DNA of 64,000 nt, taken from contig NZ_JASHIM010000021.1 in the NCBI RefSeq assembly GCF_030733685.1, positions 1 through 64,000 of the forward strand, written 5' to 3'. The notes beneath the pieces were generated by a model, which made no database searches, was not told the origin of the DNA, and saw only the letters and a program-made list of their open reading frames with translations. Of this stretch, positions 37,505 through 46,892 are shown piece by piece. The stretch comes from Roseovarius sp. MMSF_3281 (GTDB taxonomy: Bacteria; Pseudomonadota; Alphaproteobacteria; Rhodobacterales; Rhodobacteraceae). The position numbers and the translations under genes were made by a program. How positions within the stretch are numbered: the first letter of the stretch is position 1; each line of letters starts with the position of its first letter.

Positions 37505-39670
37505 ATGCAGGACCCGGCAATCACGCCCGAACTGATCGAGGCCCATGGCCTCAAGCCCGAAGAATACGACATGATCCTCGAGATCATAGGCCGCGACCCC
37601 ACCTTCACCGAACTGGGCATTTTCTCGGCCATGTGGAACGAACATTGTTCCTACAAATCCTCCAAGAAATGGCTGCGCACCCTGCCCACCGAAGGCCCGC
37701 AGGTTATCTGCGGCCCCGGCGAAAACGCGGGCGTGGTGGATATCGGCGACGGTCAGGCCGTGATCTTCAAGATGGAAAGCCACAACCACCCGTCGTACAT
37801 CGAACCCTATCAGGGCGCGGCGACCGGCGTGGGCGGTATCCTGCGCGATGTCTTCACAATGGGCGCGCGCCCCATCGCGGCGATGAACTCGCTTTCCTTC
37901 GGTGAGCCGGACCACCCCAAAACCCGACAACTTGTGCATGGCGTCGTCGAAGGCGTCGGCGGCTATGGCAACTGCTTCGGCGTGCCCACCGTGGGCGGCG
38001 AAGTGCGCTTTGATGCGGCCTATAACGGCAACTGCCTTGTGAACGCCTTTGCCGCAGGCCTCGCGGATGCCGACAAGATTTTCTACTCCGCCGCCTCGGG
38101 CGTCGGCATGCCGGTGGTGTACCTCGGGGCCAAGACGGGCCGCGATGGCGTCGGCGGGGCCACCATGGCCTCGGCGGAATTCGATGAAAGCATCGAAGAA
38201 AAACGCCCCACCGTGCAGGTTGGCGACCCCTTCACCGAAAAGCGCCTGATGGAAGCCACGCTGGAACTGATGGCCACCGGCGCGGTGATCTCGATTCAGG
38301 ATATGGGCGCGGCGGGCCTGACCTGTTCCGCCGTCGAAATGGGCGACAAGGGCGGCCTTGGCGTCAAGCTGCAACTCGATCAGGTCCCGCAGCGCGAAGA
38401 GAACATGACCGCCTACGAGATGATGCTTTCGGAAAGCCAGGAACGCATGCTCATGGTCCTGCGCCCGGAAAAAGAAGACGAGGCCCGCGCCGTTTTCGAA
38501 AAATGGGATCTCGACTTTGCCATTGTCGGCGAAACCATCGCCGAAGACCGCTTCCTGATCATGCACGGCAACGCGGTCAAGGCCGATCTGCCGCTGGCCA
38601 CCCTTTCGGGCAGCGCGCCGGAATACGACCGCCCTTGGGAAGCCCCCCAGCCCGCCGAGGCGCTTGACTCCGACAGCGTGCCGGGCGTCGATCCCATCGA
38701 CGGGCTCAAGGCGCTGATCGGCTCGCCCAACTACTGCTCGCGGCAATGGGTCTATGAACAATACGACACCATGGTCATGGCCGACACCGCCCGCGGCCCC
38801 GGGATTGGCGCGGGCCTTATCCGCGTGCATGGCACCGACAAGCTGCTAGCCTTCACCTCGGATGTGACGCCCCGCTACGTCAAGGCCAACCCCGTCGAGG
38901 GCGGCAAACAGGCCGTGGCCGAGGCCTATCGTAACCTCACCGCCCTTGGCGCGCGCCCCCTTGCAACCACCGACAACATGAACTTCGGCAACCCCGAAAA
39001 GCCCGAGATCATGGGCCAGTTCGTCGGTGCCATCAAGGGTATTGGCCAAGCGGTTTCGGCGCTGGATATGCCGATCGTGTCGGGCAATGTCTCGCTTTAT
39101 AACGAAACCGACGGTCAGGCGATCCTGCCCACCCCCACCATCGGGGCCGTTGGCCTGATCGACCACGCCGACAAGGCCATTGGCGGCGAGGTGCGCGACG
39201 GCCATGTCGCCATCCTCATCGGTGAGGCCACCGGCCACCTTGGTCAATCCGCCATCCTGGCCGAGGTCTATAACCGCATCGAAGGCGACGCGCCCGCCGT
39301 GGACCTTGAGGCCGAGAAACGCAACGGCGACTTCATCCGCGACAACCACGCGCTGATCAAGGCCTGCACCGACCTGTCGGATGGCGGACTGGCCCTTGCA
39401 GCCTTCGAGATGGCCGAGGCCGCGGGCGTGGGCGTGCAACTCGACAGCGACGAGACCCCCACCCTCTTCGGCGAAGATCAGGCGCGGTACCTCGTGGCCT
39501 GCAACTTTGACCAGGCCGAGGCGCTGATGATCGCGGCCGGCCGCGCGGGCGTGCCGATCCAGAGCGTTGGCAAGTTCACCGGCGATACGGTGAAGTTCGG
39601 CACCTCCGAAGCGCCCCTTTCCGAACTGTCGACCATCTATCGCAATACCTTCGGCGAGACCTTCGCCTGA
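37505..39670 (+). CDS. purL: Phosphoribosylformylglycinamidine synthase subunit PurL
   Basis: A 721-residue small-type PurL, which works with PurQ and PurS to turn FGAR into [37 protein letters not shown] and LFTS-type [14 protein letters not shown] are typical, as are [10 protein letters not shown] and ATGHLGQS. The ATG at 37505 follows GGGGGA by 10 bases; a TTG at 37487 is rejected because it overlaps that site. purQ and purS are not in the window. Confidence 0.96.
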   Translation: MQDPAITPELIEAHGLKPEEYDMILEIIGRDPTFTELGIFSAMWNEHCSYKSSKKWLRTLPTEGPQVICGPGENAGVVDIGDGQAVIFKMESHNHPSYIEPYQGAATGVGGILRDVFTMGARPIAAMNSLSFGEPDHPKTRQLVHGVVEGVGGYGNCFGVPTVGGEVRFDAAYNGNCLVNAFAAGLADADKIFYSAASGVGMPVVYLGAKTGRDGVGGATMASAEFDESIEEKRPTVQVGDPFTEKRLMEATLELMATGAVISIQDMGAAGLTCSAVEMGDKGGLGVKLQLDQVPQREENMTAYEMMLSESQERMLMVLRPEKEDEARAVFEKWDLDFAIVGETIAEDRFLIMHGNAVKADLPLATLSGSAPEYDRPWEAPQPAEALDSDSVPGVDPIDGLKALIGSPNYCSRQWVYEQYDTMVMADTARGPGIGAGLIRVHGTDKLLAFTSDVTPRYVKANPVEGGKQAVAEAYRNLTALGARPLATTDNMNFGNPEKPEIMGQFVGAIKGIGQAVSALDMPIVSGNVSLYNETDGQAILPTPTIGAVGLIDHADKAIGGEVRDGHVAILIGEATGHLGQSAILAEVYNRIEGDAPAVDLEAEKRNGDFIRDNHALIKACTDLSDGGLALAAFEMAEAAGVGVQLDSDETPTLFGEDQARYLVACNFDQAEALMIAAGRAGVPIQSVGKFTGDTVKFGTSEAPLSELSTIYRNTFGETFA

Positions 39671-39767
39671 CAGATCACGCGCGCGCCCCACCGGCGCGCG
39701 CCATCCCTTGCAACACCCCCTGACCGGGTCTACATTTTTGCATAGGACCAAGAAAAGGAAACGCCGC

Positions 39768-40010
39768 ATGCCCATTCAAGCGCAGGAAATCGAGGATCTG
39801 ATCCGCACGAGCTTTCCCGACGCCCAGATCACGATCACGGATCTGGCAGGCGACGGAAACCACTACGCCGCCGAAGTGATCGACGCCTCCTTCAAGGGCA
39901 TGAACCGCGTGCAACAACAACGCGCGGTTTACGCGGCCCTCAAGGGTAAAATGGACGGCCCATCGGGCGACCTTCACGCCTTGGCCCTGACGACAAAGGC
40001 CCCCGACTAG
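39768..40010 (+). CDS. bolA: BolA-family protein
   Basis: An 80-residue BolA protein. EIEDLIRTSFPDAQITITDL, DGNHYAAEVIDASFKGMNRV and the RVQQQRAVYAAL helix match the family, with the conserved H in GNHY. BolA pairs with CGFS monothiol glutaredoxins to hold a [2Fe-2S] cluster, and grxD is two genes downstream. AAAGGA precedes the ATG at 39768. Confidence 0.92.
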   Translation: MPIQAQEIEDLIRTSFPDAQITITDLAGDGNHYAAEVIDASFKGMNRVQQQRAVYAALKGKMDGPSGDLHALALTTKAPD

Positions 40011-40045
40011 TCGGCCCGAAGGCAAAGACCGAGGAGCCACGCAGG

Positions 40046-40282
40046 ATGCAGAATTCCCCATTCGGTGCCGAAGGCCACGCTCTTTTCACCCTGCACCCGG
40101 CGATCATGCTTGTGCTTGTGCCATTCGTGATCATGTTCGTCTGGGCCTCGTACAAGGAATACCAACGCTGGCGGCGGTTCGGGCCTTCGAAGAACAAGCG
40201 CGGGGCCTATGACATCGACGAGACCGCCCCAAGCTACGAACCGCCCGTCAATGACGACGACACAAACGACGAGACAAAATGA
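40046..40282 (+). CDS. Small single-span membrane protein between bolA and grxD
   Basis: A 78-residue protein with one hydrophobic span (HPAIMLVLVPFVIMFVWASY, residues about 17-36), a basic stretch after it (KEYQRWRRF) and an acidic C-terminus. AGGAG lies upstream of the ATG at 40046, and grxD starts 7 bases after its stop. No known domain. Its place between two iron-sulfur partner genes suggests a shared transcript and perhaps an iron-related role; this is inference. Confidence 0.7.
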   Translation: MQNSPFGAEGHALFTLHPAIMLVLVPFVIMFVWASYKEYQRWRRFGPSKNKRGAYDIDETAPSYEPPVNDDDTNDETK

Positions 40283-40289
40283 GGTTGCC

Positions 40290-40652
40290 ATGAGTGACGC
40301 GAAAACCCAGATCGACGAAACCGTAAAATCCAACGACGTGGTGCTTTACATGAAAGGCACCAAGGATATGCCGCAATGCGGTTTCTCCTCGCGCGTGGCG
40401 GGGGTGCTGAATTACATGGGGGTGGAGTTCAAGGATGTGAACGTGCTGGCCGACGAGGCGATCCGGCAAGGCATCAAGGATTACTCCGACTGGCCCACGA
40501 TCCCGCAACTTTACATCAAGGGCGAATTCGTCGGCGGCTGCGATATCATCACCGAGATGACCCTCTCGGGCGAGTTGGACCAGATGTTCGACCAGAACGG
40601 TGTCACCTTTGACAAGGACGCCGCCGAGAAGATCCGCGAAGCCAACGCGTAA
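40290..40652 (+). CDS. grxD: Monothiol glutaredoxin (CGFS type)
   Basis: A 120-residue glutaredoxin with the CGFS active site at C30 (MPQCGFSSRV), WPTIPQLYIKGEFVGGCDI and the preceding MKGTKDMP. This type binds a [2Fe-2S] cluster, alone or with BolA, and moves clusters to apo-proteins. The ATG at 40290 is the only start giving the standard N-terminus. Confidence 0.95.
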   Translation: MSDAKTQIDETVKSNDVVLYMKGTKDMPQCGFSSRVAGVLNYMGVEFKDVNVLADEAIRQGIKDYSDWPTIPQLYIKGEFVGGCDIITEMTLSGELDQMFDQNGVTFDKDAAEKIREANA

Positions 40653-40767
40653 TCCAGAGGACGCGCCTGCGGCGCGGCAGGTTAAGCGCGCTGATGCGCG
40701 CCAGATGAGGGGCTTTGCCCCTCGGCCTGCGGCCTCACCCCAGGATACTTGTCAAAAGAAGAAGGGC
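40653..40767. repeat. Hairpin-rich intergenic segment
   Basis: Between the convergent grxD and TRAP permease genes are several stems: GCGCGC-TGAT-GCGCGC, GAGGGGC-TTT-GCCCCTC and GGCC-TGC-GGCC. The following CCCCAGGATACTTGTCAAAAG is, from memory, like short repeats found after many Rhodobacteraceae genes. It may act as a bidirectional terminator. No second copy was found in this window. Confidence 0.45.
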
Positions 40768-42558
40768 TTAGAGGGGCCAGAGGATGGCCCCCAGCCCCAA
40801 GGCAAGGGCGGCACCGCGAAGCGGGGCCGCTTTTTTGCGCACCAAGGCCCAGCTGATCAGCGCAAGGCCAAGGCCGATCTTGAGCGCGGCAAGGATGGCC
40901 GGTCCGATGCCTGTGGCAAGGCCGATCACATCCGGGTTGGCCACCATACCCAGCGGGATAAGGTAGAGCCCCACGCCAAGCGCCATGGCCGTGATCGCCA
41001 CCCGCAGCCAATTTTCCCCGATCATGCCCGAAGCGATAAAGACCGCGCCGCAGACCGGCGGGGTGATGGTTGAGAGCAGCGCGTACCAGAAAACGAAAAG
41101 ATGTGCCTGCAAAGGCTCGAGGCCCAGTTCGATCAGGGCGGGCCCGGCCACCGACACACAGATCACGTAGGCCGCCGTGGTGGGCACTTCCATCCCCAGC
41201 ACGAGGCAGGCAAAGGCCGTCAGCAGAAGCGAGGGCCAAAGCATCCCGCCCGAAACCGAAAGGATCAGCGAGGTGATTTTCACACCCAGCCCGGTAACCC
41301 CCAGCACACCAATGACAAGCGACGCACAGAAGATGATCGACCCGATCAGCGCCACCTGTCGTCCGGCGGCCATCAGGGCCGTTTCCACCCGGGCCACGGC
41401 GCGCGTCAGGTCAACCCGCAGGTCCGCGCCGGTCAACAACAGGACCGCCGAGACCATGATCGCCAGACAGGCCGCATATTGCGGCGTGACGCGCAATCCG
41501 AACATCCCCCACAGCAGCACGCCAAAGGGCACAAGGAAGAAGGCAGAAGTCACCAAGACCGCCCGCACCTCGGGCCGGTCTTCCTTTGCCAGACCGCGCA
41601 GGTCGAAGCGCCGGGCATAGCCGTCGATCCCGATCCAGACCGCCCAGAAATACAAAAGCGCCGGCAAGGCCGCGGCAGCCATGATTCCGGTGTAAGGCAC
41701 CCCCGTCAGCTCCACCATGACAAAGGCCCCTGCCCCCATCAGCGGTGGCATGATCTGGCCGCCGGAACTGGCCACCGCTTCCACCGCCGCGGCAATCCGC
41801 TTGGGATATCCCAGGCCCTCCATCGCTGGCAGGGTAATCGCCCCGGTCGAGGCCACATTGGCCGAGGCCGACCCCGAGATCGACCCGAAAAGCGCCGATG
41901 AAAGGACCGAAACCTTGGCTGCCCCGCCGCGCAAACGCCCCGCCGCCGCCGAGGCCAGGTTCATGAAGCCCTGCCCGGCCTCGCCCGCGTTCAGCACCGC
42001 GCCGAAAATGACGAAGATCGCCACGACATTGACCGACACGGCGGTCAACGTACCCCAAAGCCCGCCTTCGGCAATGGTCAACGTCCCAAGGAAACTTTCG
42101 ACGGGCGTACCGGAATGGCCGAAACGGCCCGGGATATGCTGCCCGAACAGCCCATAAAGCAAGGCCGTCAAAGCCACCAAGGGCAAGGGCCAGCCAATCG
42201 CCCGCCGCGCGGCCTCCAACACCACACCGATAAGCGCGGCAGCGATCCAGACCTGGGCCTCGCCTTCCAGAAACCCGTATTGATCGGCCAAGGCATCATG
42301 GCTCAAGGCCACCCAGGCCGCCGCGGCAACACCCACCGCACAAAGCGCCACGCCCGACCACAGCGCCGCCCCCTGACGCCCCCAGATCAGCACCCAAGGC
42401 AGCACGAAAATCAAATGTACCGGGCGGCTGATCAGATTGGGCACAAGCCCGGAGAACACCAACCCGATATGAAAGACGACAGAGGCCAGCGCGAAGCTGG
42501 CCCAGAATGCCCGCGCCACACCCTGCGGCGCGGGGCTATCGTTCAACCCGATGCTCAC
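40768..42558 (-). CDS. TRAP transporter fused small/large permease (TAXI type)
   Basis: A 596-residue inner-membrane protein joining the 4-helix and 12-helix subunits of a TRAP transporter, as usual for TAXI systems. The large-subunit motif region SGSASANVASTGAITLPAME and GGQIMPPLMGAGAFVM are typical. The start is GTG at 42558, overlapping the stop of the binding-protein gene as GTGA. Uptake is driven by an ion gradient; the substrate is unknown. Confidence 0.9.
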   Translation of the reverse strand: MSIGLNDSPAPQGVARAFWASFALASVVFHIGLVFSGLVPNLISRPVHLIFVLPWVLIWGRQGAALWSGVALCAVGVAAAAWVALSHDALADQYGFLEGEAQVWIAAALIGVVLEAARRAIGWPLPLVALTALLYGLFGQHIPGRFGHSGTPVESFLGTLTIAEGGLWGTLTAVSVNVVAIFVIFGAVLNAGEAGQGFMNLASAAAGRLRGGAAKVSVLSSALFGSISGSASANVASTGAITLPAMEGLGYPKRIAAAVEAVASSGGQIMPPLMGAGAFVMVELTGVPYTGIMAAAALPALLYFWAVWIGIDGYARRFDLRGLAKEDRPEVRAVLVTSAFFLVPFGVLLWGMFGLRVTPQYAACLAIMVSAVLLLTGADLRVDLTRAVARVETALMAAGRQVALIGSIIFCASLVIGVLGVTGLGVKITSLILSVSGGMLWPSLLLTAFACLVLGMEVPTTAAYVICVSVAGPALIELGLEPLQAHLFVFWYALLSTITPPVCGAVFIASGMIGENWLRVAITAMALGVGLYLIPLGMVANPDVIGLATGIGPAILAALKIGLGLALISWALVRKKAAPLRGAALALGLGAILWPL

Positions 42559-43508
42559 TTCTGCGCGTCAGTCAGGCTCATGCCTGCCTCTTCATAGTAG
42601 CGCACCGCGCCGGGGTGGATCTTGCCGGTGATATTGCCCATCAGGCCCTCATCGACACCGCCCCACCACTTGGCGGCCTCGGCCATTTTGCCCTTCTGCT
42701 CCCAATAGGTCTTGGTCAGGCTATAGGCCGTGTCGTCATCCATCTTGGTGGTCGTATAGGCCACCACGGGCAGCGAGGTGGTCACGATGTCTTCGCCTTG
42801 CCCCGCATAGGTGCCCGCCGGGATCACCAGCTTGGTGCGCTTGGTCTCAGTGATCTGCTCGTCGCTCAGCGATAGAACCCTGACCCCGGTGGAGGCCGCG
42901 GCCTCCACCACGTTGGGCGCGGGCCACGACCCGGCGGTCACGAACCCGTCGATCTGGCCGTTCTTGAGCGCGGGAACCGCGTTCGACAATTCCACATCGG
43001 CCACCTCGACCTCGTCCTCGATACCGAAAAGGCCAAGGTATTTCTCGCCCTCGCGCGCGCCGAAACTCCCCTTGCCCAGAAGGATCGTCTTGCCTTTCAG
43101 ATCGTCGAAGGTTTCCGCGCCGCTGTCTTCGCTCATCACGAAATGCATGGTCAGCGACGGGATCGGGAACAAGGCGCGGATGTCGTCAAAGGCCGGGTTG
43201 CCCTTGCCCTCGAACATCGCCTTGCCGCCTTGCGCCAGCTTCACCAGAACCGGCGGCGTGGTGAACACGTAATCGCCACCGCGCGCCCGTACTTCCATCA
43301 CGTTCTGGACCGAGCCTTGGCTTTCCTCGACCGTGACATTGATCTCGCCATCGCTGGCCCCTTCCATCGCCTCGGCGATCTGCACCGCCATCTGGTAATA
43401 GGACGAGGTCGATTTCGCCGATTTATAGGTTACCCGTGTCTCGGCCATGGCCGGCGCTGCGGTCATCGCGCAGATCGCGGTTCCGAAAAGAATGGATCGA
43501 ATGTTCAT
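42555..43508 (-). CDS. TAXI-family TRAP transporter solute-binding protein
   Basis: A 317-residue periplasmic binding protein. A signal peptide covers residues about 1-24 (ending APAMAE), and YYQMAVQIAEAME, FLGKGSFG-like LLGKGSFGAREGEKYL and FVTAGSWPAPNVVEAA fit the TAXI class. GGGAGG precedes the ATG at 43508; the longer in-frame start at 43622 lacks a signal peptide. Coupled to the permease gene downstream. Related proteins bind dicarboxylates or glutamate; the ligand here is unassigned. Confidence 0.9.
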   Translation of the reverse strand: MNIRSILFGTAICAMTAAPAMAETRVTYKSAKSTSSYYQMAVQIAEAMEGASDGEINVTVEESQGSVQNVMEVRARGGDYVFTTPPVLVKLAQGGKAMFEGKGNPAFDDIRALFPIPSLTMHFVMSEDSGAETFDDLKGKTILLGKGSFGAREGEKYLGLFGIEDEVEVADVELSNAVPALKNGQIDGFVTAGSWPAPNVVEAAASTGVRVLSLSDEQITETKRTKLVIPAGTYAGQGEDIVTTSLPVVAYTTTKMDDDTAYSLTKTYWEQKGKMAEAAKWWGGVDEGLMGNITGKIHPGAVRYYEEAGMSLTDAQK

Positions 43509-43580
43509 TGCTGTACCTCCCTGTGATTTGGCCCCATAAGACCCGCCTGCGCGCCCATGGTCAACGGCCCATACCCGAAG

Positions 43581-43608
43581 AAAAACCGCCGACCAACTGG
43601 GCCGGCAG
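43581..43608 (-). terminator. Terminator of transketolase gene
   Basis: On the minus strand a 9-bp stem with two G-T pairs (plus-strand arms 43586-43594 and 43600-43608, loop 5 bases) is followed by five T (43585-43581). Confidence 0.7.
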
Positions 43609-43636
43609 CCTTTCGTGATCAATGCCTTTCAAAGGC

Positions 43637-45652
43637 TCAAAGCAAGGCTTTCGCTTTCTCGGTCACGGCCTCTGCCGTGATGCCGAATTTCTCGTAAAGC
43701 GTGCCTGCCGGGGCCGAGGCGCCGAAGCTGTCCATGCCGACGAAACCCGCCTTCTGTTCGCGCCCGCGCTCGCCGCACAGCCAACGATCCCAACCTTGGC
43801 GCACCGCGGCCTCAACCGCGACACGCACCGGGCCACCGGGCAGAACCTGCCGCCGGGTCTTTTCGTCTTGCTGCTCGAACAATTCCCAGCAGGGCATGGA
43901 AACCACCCGGGTGCCGATCCCTTCGGCCTGAAGCGCCTCGCGCGCCTGCATGGCGATCTCCACTTCCGAGCCTGTGGCCATCAGGATCACCTGACGCTTA
44001 CCCTCGGCATCGGCCAGAACATAGGCGCCCTGGGCAACCATGTTCTTGTTGCGATGCTCGGTCCGCAGGGTCTTGACCCCTTGGCGGGTCAGCGACAGGA
44101 CCGATGGGGTCTCTTTCGAACTCAGCGCGATCTCCCAGGCTTCGGCGGTCTCAACGGTATCGCAGGGGCGGAACACCATGGTGTTCGGTGTGGCCCGCGA
44201 AATCGCCAGATGCTCAACCGGCTGGTGCGTCGGGCCGTCTTCGCCAAGGCCGATGCTGTCATGGGTCATGACAAAGACCGTCGGCTGCTTCGTCAGTGCC
44301 GCCAGGCGCATCGCCGGACGCGCGTAATCGGTAAAGCACATGAATGTGCCACCATAGGGGCGAATGCCGCCGTGCAGGGCCATACCGTTCATCGCGGCGG
44401 CCATGCCATGCTCACGAATACCCCAATGCACATAACGGCCCTTGCGGTTGTCCGTGTCAAAAACCGTCATATCGCCCGATTGGGTGTTGTTCGAGCCGGA
44501 CAGGTCCGCCGAACCCCCGATGGTTTCCGGCATGATCGGATTGACCACCTCCAGAACCATCTCGCTGGATTTGCGGGTGGCGACCTTGGGCTGTTCTTCG
44601 CTGATCTGTTTCTTTAGCGCCTTGATCCGCGCCGAAAGCTTCTTGGGCACCTCGCGGGCGAAGATGCGCGCGAATTCGGCCTGCCGACGCTCGGACACCT
44701 CGGCCAAGCGGCCTTCCCATGCAGTCCGGTCCTCGGCCCCGCGTGCCCCGATGGATTCCCATGCTTGCTTGATCTCACCCGGCACTTCGAACGGCCCATA
44801 GGACCAGCCATAGGCTTCTTTCGCCGCGACCAGTTGGTCGTGATCTGTCAGCGCGCCATGCCCTTTCGAGGTATCCTGCGCCGCATGGCCAAGGGCGATA
44901 TGCGTCTTGCAGGCAATCATCGTCGGGCGCTTGCTCGACTTTGCCTTGGTCAGCGCCGCGTCGATGTCCTCGGGGTCGTGCCCGTCGATCTCCAACACCT
45001 GCCAACCGCTGGCGCGGAAGCGCTTCACCTGGTCGGTGCGGTCGGCCAGATCGACCTTGCCGTCGATGGTGATGTTGTTGTTGTCCCACAGCACGATCAA
45101 CTTGCCCAGATTGTGCCGCCCGGCCAAACCGATGGCCTCTTGGCTCACACCTTCCATCAGGCAGCCGTCACCGGCGATCACATAGGTATGGTGATCCACC
45201 AGTTTCTTGCCAAAGCGCGCGCGCAGCATCTCCTCGGCCATGGCAAAGCCCACGGCATTGGAAATCCCCTGCCCCAGCGGGCCGGTCGTGGTCTCGATCC
45301 CGCGCGCAAGGAAATTCTCCGGGTGGCCCGCCGTCTTGGCGCCCCACTGGCGGAAGTTCTTCACTTCCTCCAGCGTGATATCCGGGTTCCCTGTCAGATA
45401 CAGCAGCGAATAGAGCAGCATCGAGCCATGGCCCGCCGACAGGATAAACCGGTCGCGATCCGGCCACTCGGGGTTGGCGGCATCGAATTTCAAATGCTTT
45501 TCGAACAGGACCGTCGCCACATCGGCCATGCCCATGGGCATACCGGAATGGCCCGAATTCGCAGCCGCGACCGCATCCAGCGTCAGGGCACGAATAGCGG
45601 CGGCTTTCATCCAATGGTCGGGGTCGGCAGAGCGCAGGGCAGCAATATCCAC
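43637..45652 (-). CDS. tkt: Transketolase
   Basis: A 671-residue TPP enzyme of the non-oxidative pentose phosphate pathway. The TPP motif [19 protein letters not shown], the N-terminal [12 protein letters not shown] and [14 protein letters not shown], and [17 protein letters not shown] are diagnostic. GTG at 45652 is preferred because AAGGA lies 6 bases before it and the family normally begins there; an in-frame ATG at 45676 would add 8 residues with a poorer ribosome site. It is divergent from zauP-zapA. Confidence 0.94.
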   Translation of the reverse strand: MDIAALRSADPDHWMKAAAIRALTLDAVAAANSGHSGMPMGMADVATVLFEKHLKFDAANPEWPDRDRFILSAGHGSMLLYSLLYLTGNPDITLEEVKNFRQWGAKTAGHPENFLARGIETTTGPLGQGISNAVGFAMAEEMLRARFGKKLVDHHTYVIAGDGCLMEGVSQEAIGLAGRHNLGKLIVLWDNNNITIDGKVDLADRTDQVKRFRASGWQVLEIDGHDPEDIDAALTKAKSSKRPTMIACKTHIALGHAAQDTSKGHGALTDHDQLVAAKEAYGWSYGPFEVPGEIKQAWESIGARGAEDRTAWEGRLAEVSERRQAEFARIFAREVPKKLSARIKALKKQISEEQPKVATRKSSEMVLEVVNPIMPETIGGSADLSGSNNTQSGDMTVFDTDNRKGRYVHWGIREHGMAAAMNGMALHGGIRPYGGTFMCFTDYARPAMRLAALTKQPTVFVMTHDSIGLGEDGPTHQPVEHLAISRATPNTMVFRPCDTVETAEAWEIALSSKETPSVLSLTRQGVKTLRTEHRNKNMVAQGAYVLADAEGKRQVILMATGSEVEIAMQAREALQAEGIGTRVVSMPCWELFEQQDEKTRRQVLPGGPVRVAVEAAVRQGWDRWLCGERGREQKAGFVGMDSFGASAPAGTLYEKFGITAEAVTEKAKALL

Positions 45653-45906
45653 GGGGTCATCCTTGCAAAGGTTCATCTTGCCCGCTGCATATCAGGCGCG
45701 AGGCAAAGATCAAGCATTACACCGCGCCGCAACGCCCCTGCGCGGGAAAAGCCCGCAAGGGCTTGCCACGCCCGCCGACAAGGCCAAACCGGCCCTTCTT
45801 AATGCGCTGTTTCAGGTTTTCGCCAGAAGGCATTAGACTTAACCACAAAATCGCGTTCAGGCGATTCGCGGCCGCCGCGTAAAACACCAACCCAAGGGGT
45901 CAGGAC

Positions 45907-46416
45907 ATGAGCGATATACCCGAGTTGCAGCGCCGAATTACCGCAGCGCTTGACCGCATCGGCCAAGGGCTGGACGGGATGGCCAAACCCGCCGAGGATG
46001 GAGAAATTGACACCCTCCGTCAGCAGCTTGAAGAAGAAAAGCTCGCCAACGCACAGCTTGAAGAACGCATCAAGAAACTCAAGGCTTCCCTCTCCGAGGC
46101 CGAAGCGGCCCGCGATGCCGCCCAATCCGACAGCGCCGAAAAGCTCACGGATATGGACAAATCCCTGCAATCCCTGCGCCAGGCCAACCAGCAGCTTCGT
46201 GATAACAACACCGCCCTGCGCGAGGCCAACGCCGAAGGCGTGGGCGAGGCGCATTTGATCAACAAGGCGATGCTGGCCGAGCTTGAAGGCCTGCGCGCCA
46301 GCCGCGCCGCCGACAAATCCGAGGCCGACGCGATCCTCTCTGAAATGGAGGTGATCCTGCAGCGCGCCGCGGGCGGCGATACCGCCGATGACACCACCCA
46401 ACCGGAGGATGCCTGA
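45907..46416 (+). CDS. zauP: Coiled-coil partner of ZapA (ZauP-like)
   Basis: A 169-residue protein that is coiled coil for most of its length (about 35-150, heptads such as LRQQLEEEKLANAQLEERI). It has no signal peptide or membrane span. It overlaps zapA as TGATG. In Caulobacter a coiled-coil protein, ZauP, is encoded just before zapA and with it tightens the Z-ring; position and structure support the same role here. Sequence alone would allow other coiled-coil proteins. Confidence 0.7.
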   Translation: MSDIPELQRRITAALDRIGQGLDGMAKPAEDGEIDTLRQQLEEEKLANAQLEERIKKLKASLSEAEAARDAAQSDSAEKLTDMDKSLQSLRQANQQLRDNNTALREANAEGVGEAHLINKAMLAELEGLRASRAADKSEADAILSEMEVILQRAAGGDTADDTTQPEDA

Positions 46417-46814
46417 TGCCCGAAGTGCAAATTGAAATTGGTGGCCGGACCTTCGATGTCGCCTGCCAGGAAGGCGAAGAACACTACCTGCATTCCGCCG
46501 CCAAGATGCTGGACGAAGAAGCCTCGGTTCTCGCCGCCCAGATCGGCCGTATCCCCGAGGCACGGATGCTCTTGATGGCCGGCCTCATGCTGGCCGATAA
46601 AACCGCCGGCGTGCAGGACAAACTGAAAGCGATGGAAGATCGCATGGCCGAGAAAGAGGCCGAACTGGAGCAACTGCGCAACGCCCCCACGCCCGAACCG
46701 AAAACCATCGAGGTGCCCGTGGTGCCAACGGATGTCACCGACAGCCTCGCGGAAATCGCCGCCCGGGCCGAGGCTCTGGCCGACGAGGTGGACGGCAAAG
46801 CAAAAGGCGATTGA
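46416..46814 (+). CDS. zapA: Cell division protein ZapA
   Basis: A 132-residue FtsZ-ring stabiliser. The N-terminal PEVQIEIGGRTFDVACQEGEE and the helix EARMLLMAGLMLADKTAG fit ZapA, and a C-terminal coiled coil follows. It is translationally coupled to the preceding coiled-coil gene. A bidirectional terminator follows; no 6S RNA was found in the short gap after it. Confidence 0.88.
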   Translation: MPEVQIEIGGRTFDVACQEGEEHYLHSAAKMLDEEASVLAAQIGRIPEARMLLMAGLMLADKTAGVQDKLKAMEDRMAEKEAELEQLRNAPTPEPKTIEVPVVPTDVTDSLAEIAARAEALADEVDGKAKGD

Positions 46815-46848
46815 ACGGCCTGTTCCTCCGACACGGTACCCTTAGTCA

Positions 46849-46877
46849 AAAGGCCCCAAGCACGGCTTGGGGCCTTT
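46849..46877. terminator. Bidirectional terminator between zapA and gmaS
   Basis: AAAGGCCCCAAGC (46849-46861) and GCTTGGGGCCTTT (46865-46877) are perfect 13-bp arms around ACG. T-rich ends occur on both strands, serving the two convergent genes. Confidence 0.88.
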
Positions 46878-46892
46878 GTCGTTTTCAAGGCA

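Noticed and set aside
39679-39701. Terminator after purL
   Set aside because: GCGCGCGCC/GGCGCGCGC forms a stable hairpin, but no T tract follows; left as an unassigned hairpin.
45653-45906. A small RNA in the tkt-zauP gap
   Set aside because: Only a short GCGGG/CCCGC stem is seen, with no T tract or matching promoter; the gap otherwise looks like two divergent promoters.
46815-46892. A 6S RNA gene after zapA, as in many proteobacteria
   Set aside because: The gap is 78 bases and is filled by a bidirectional terminator.
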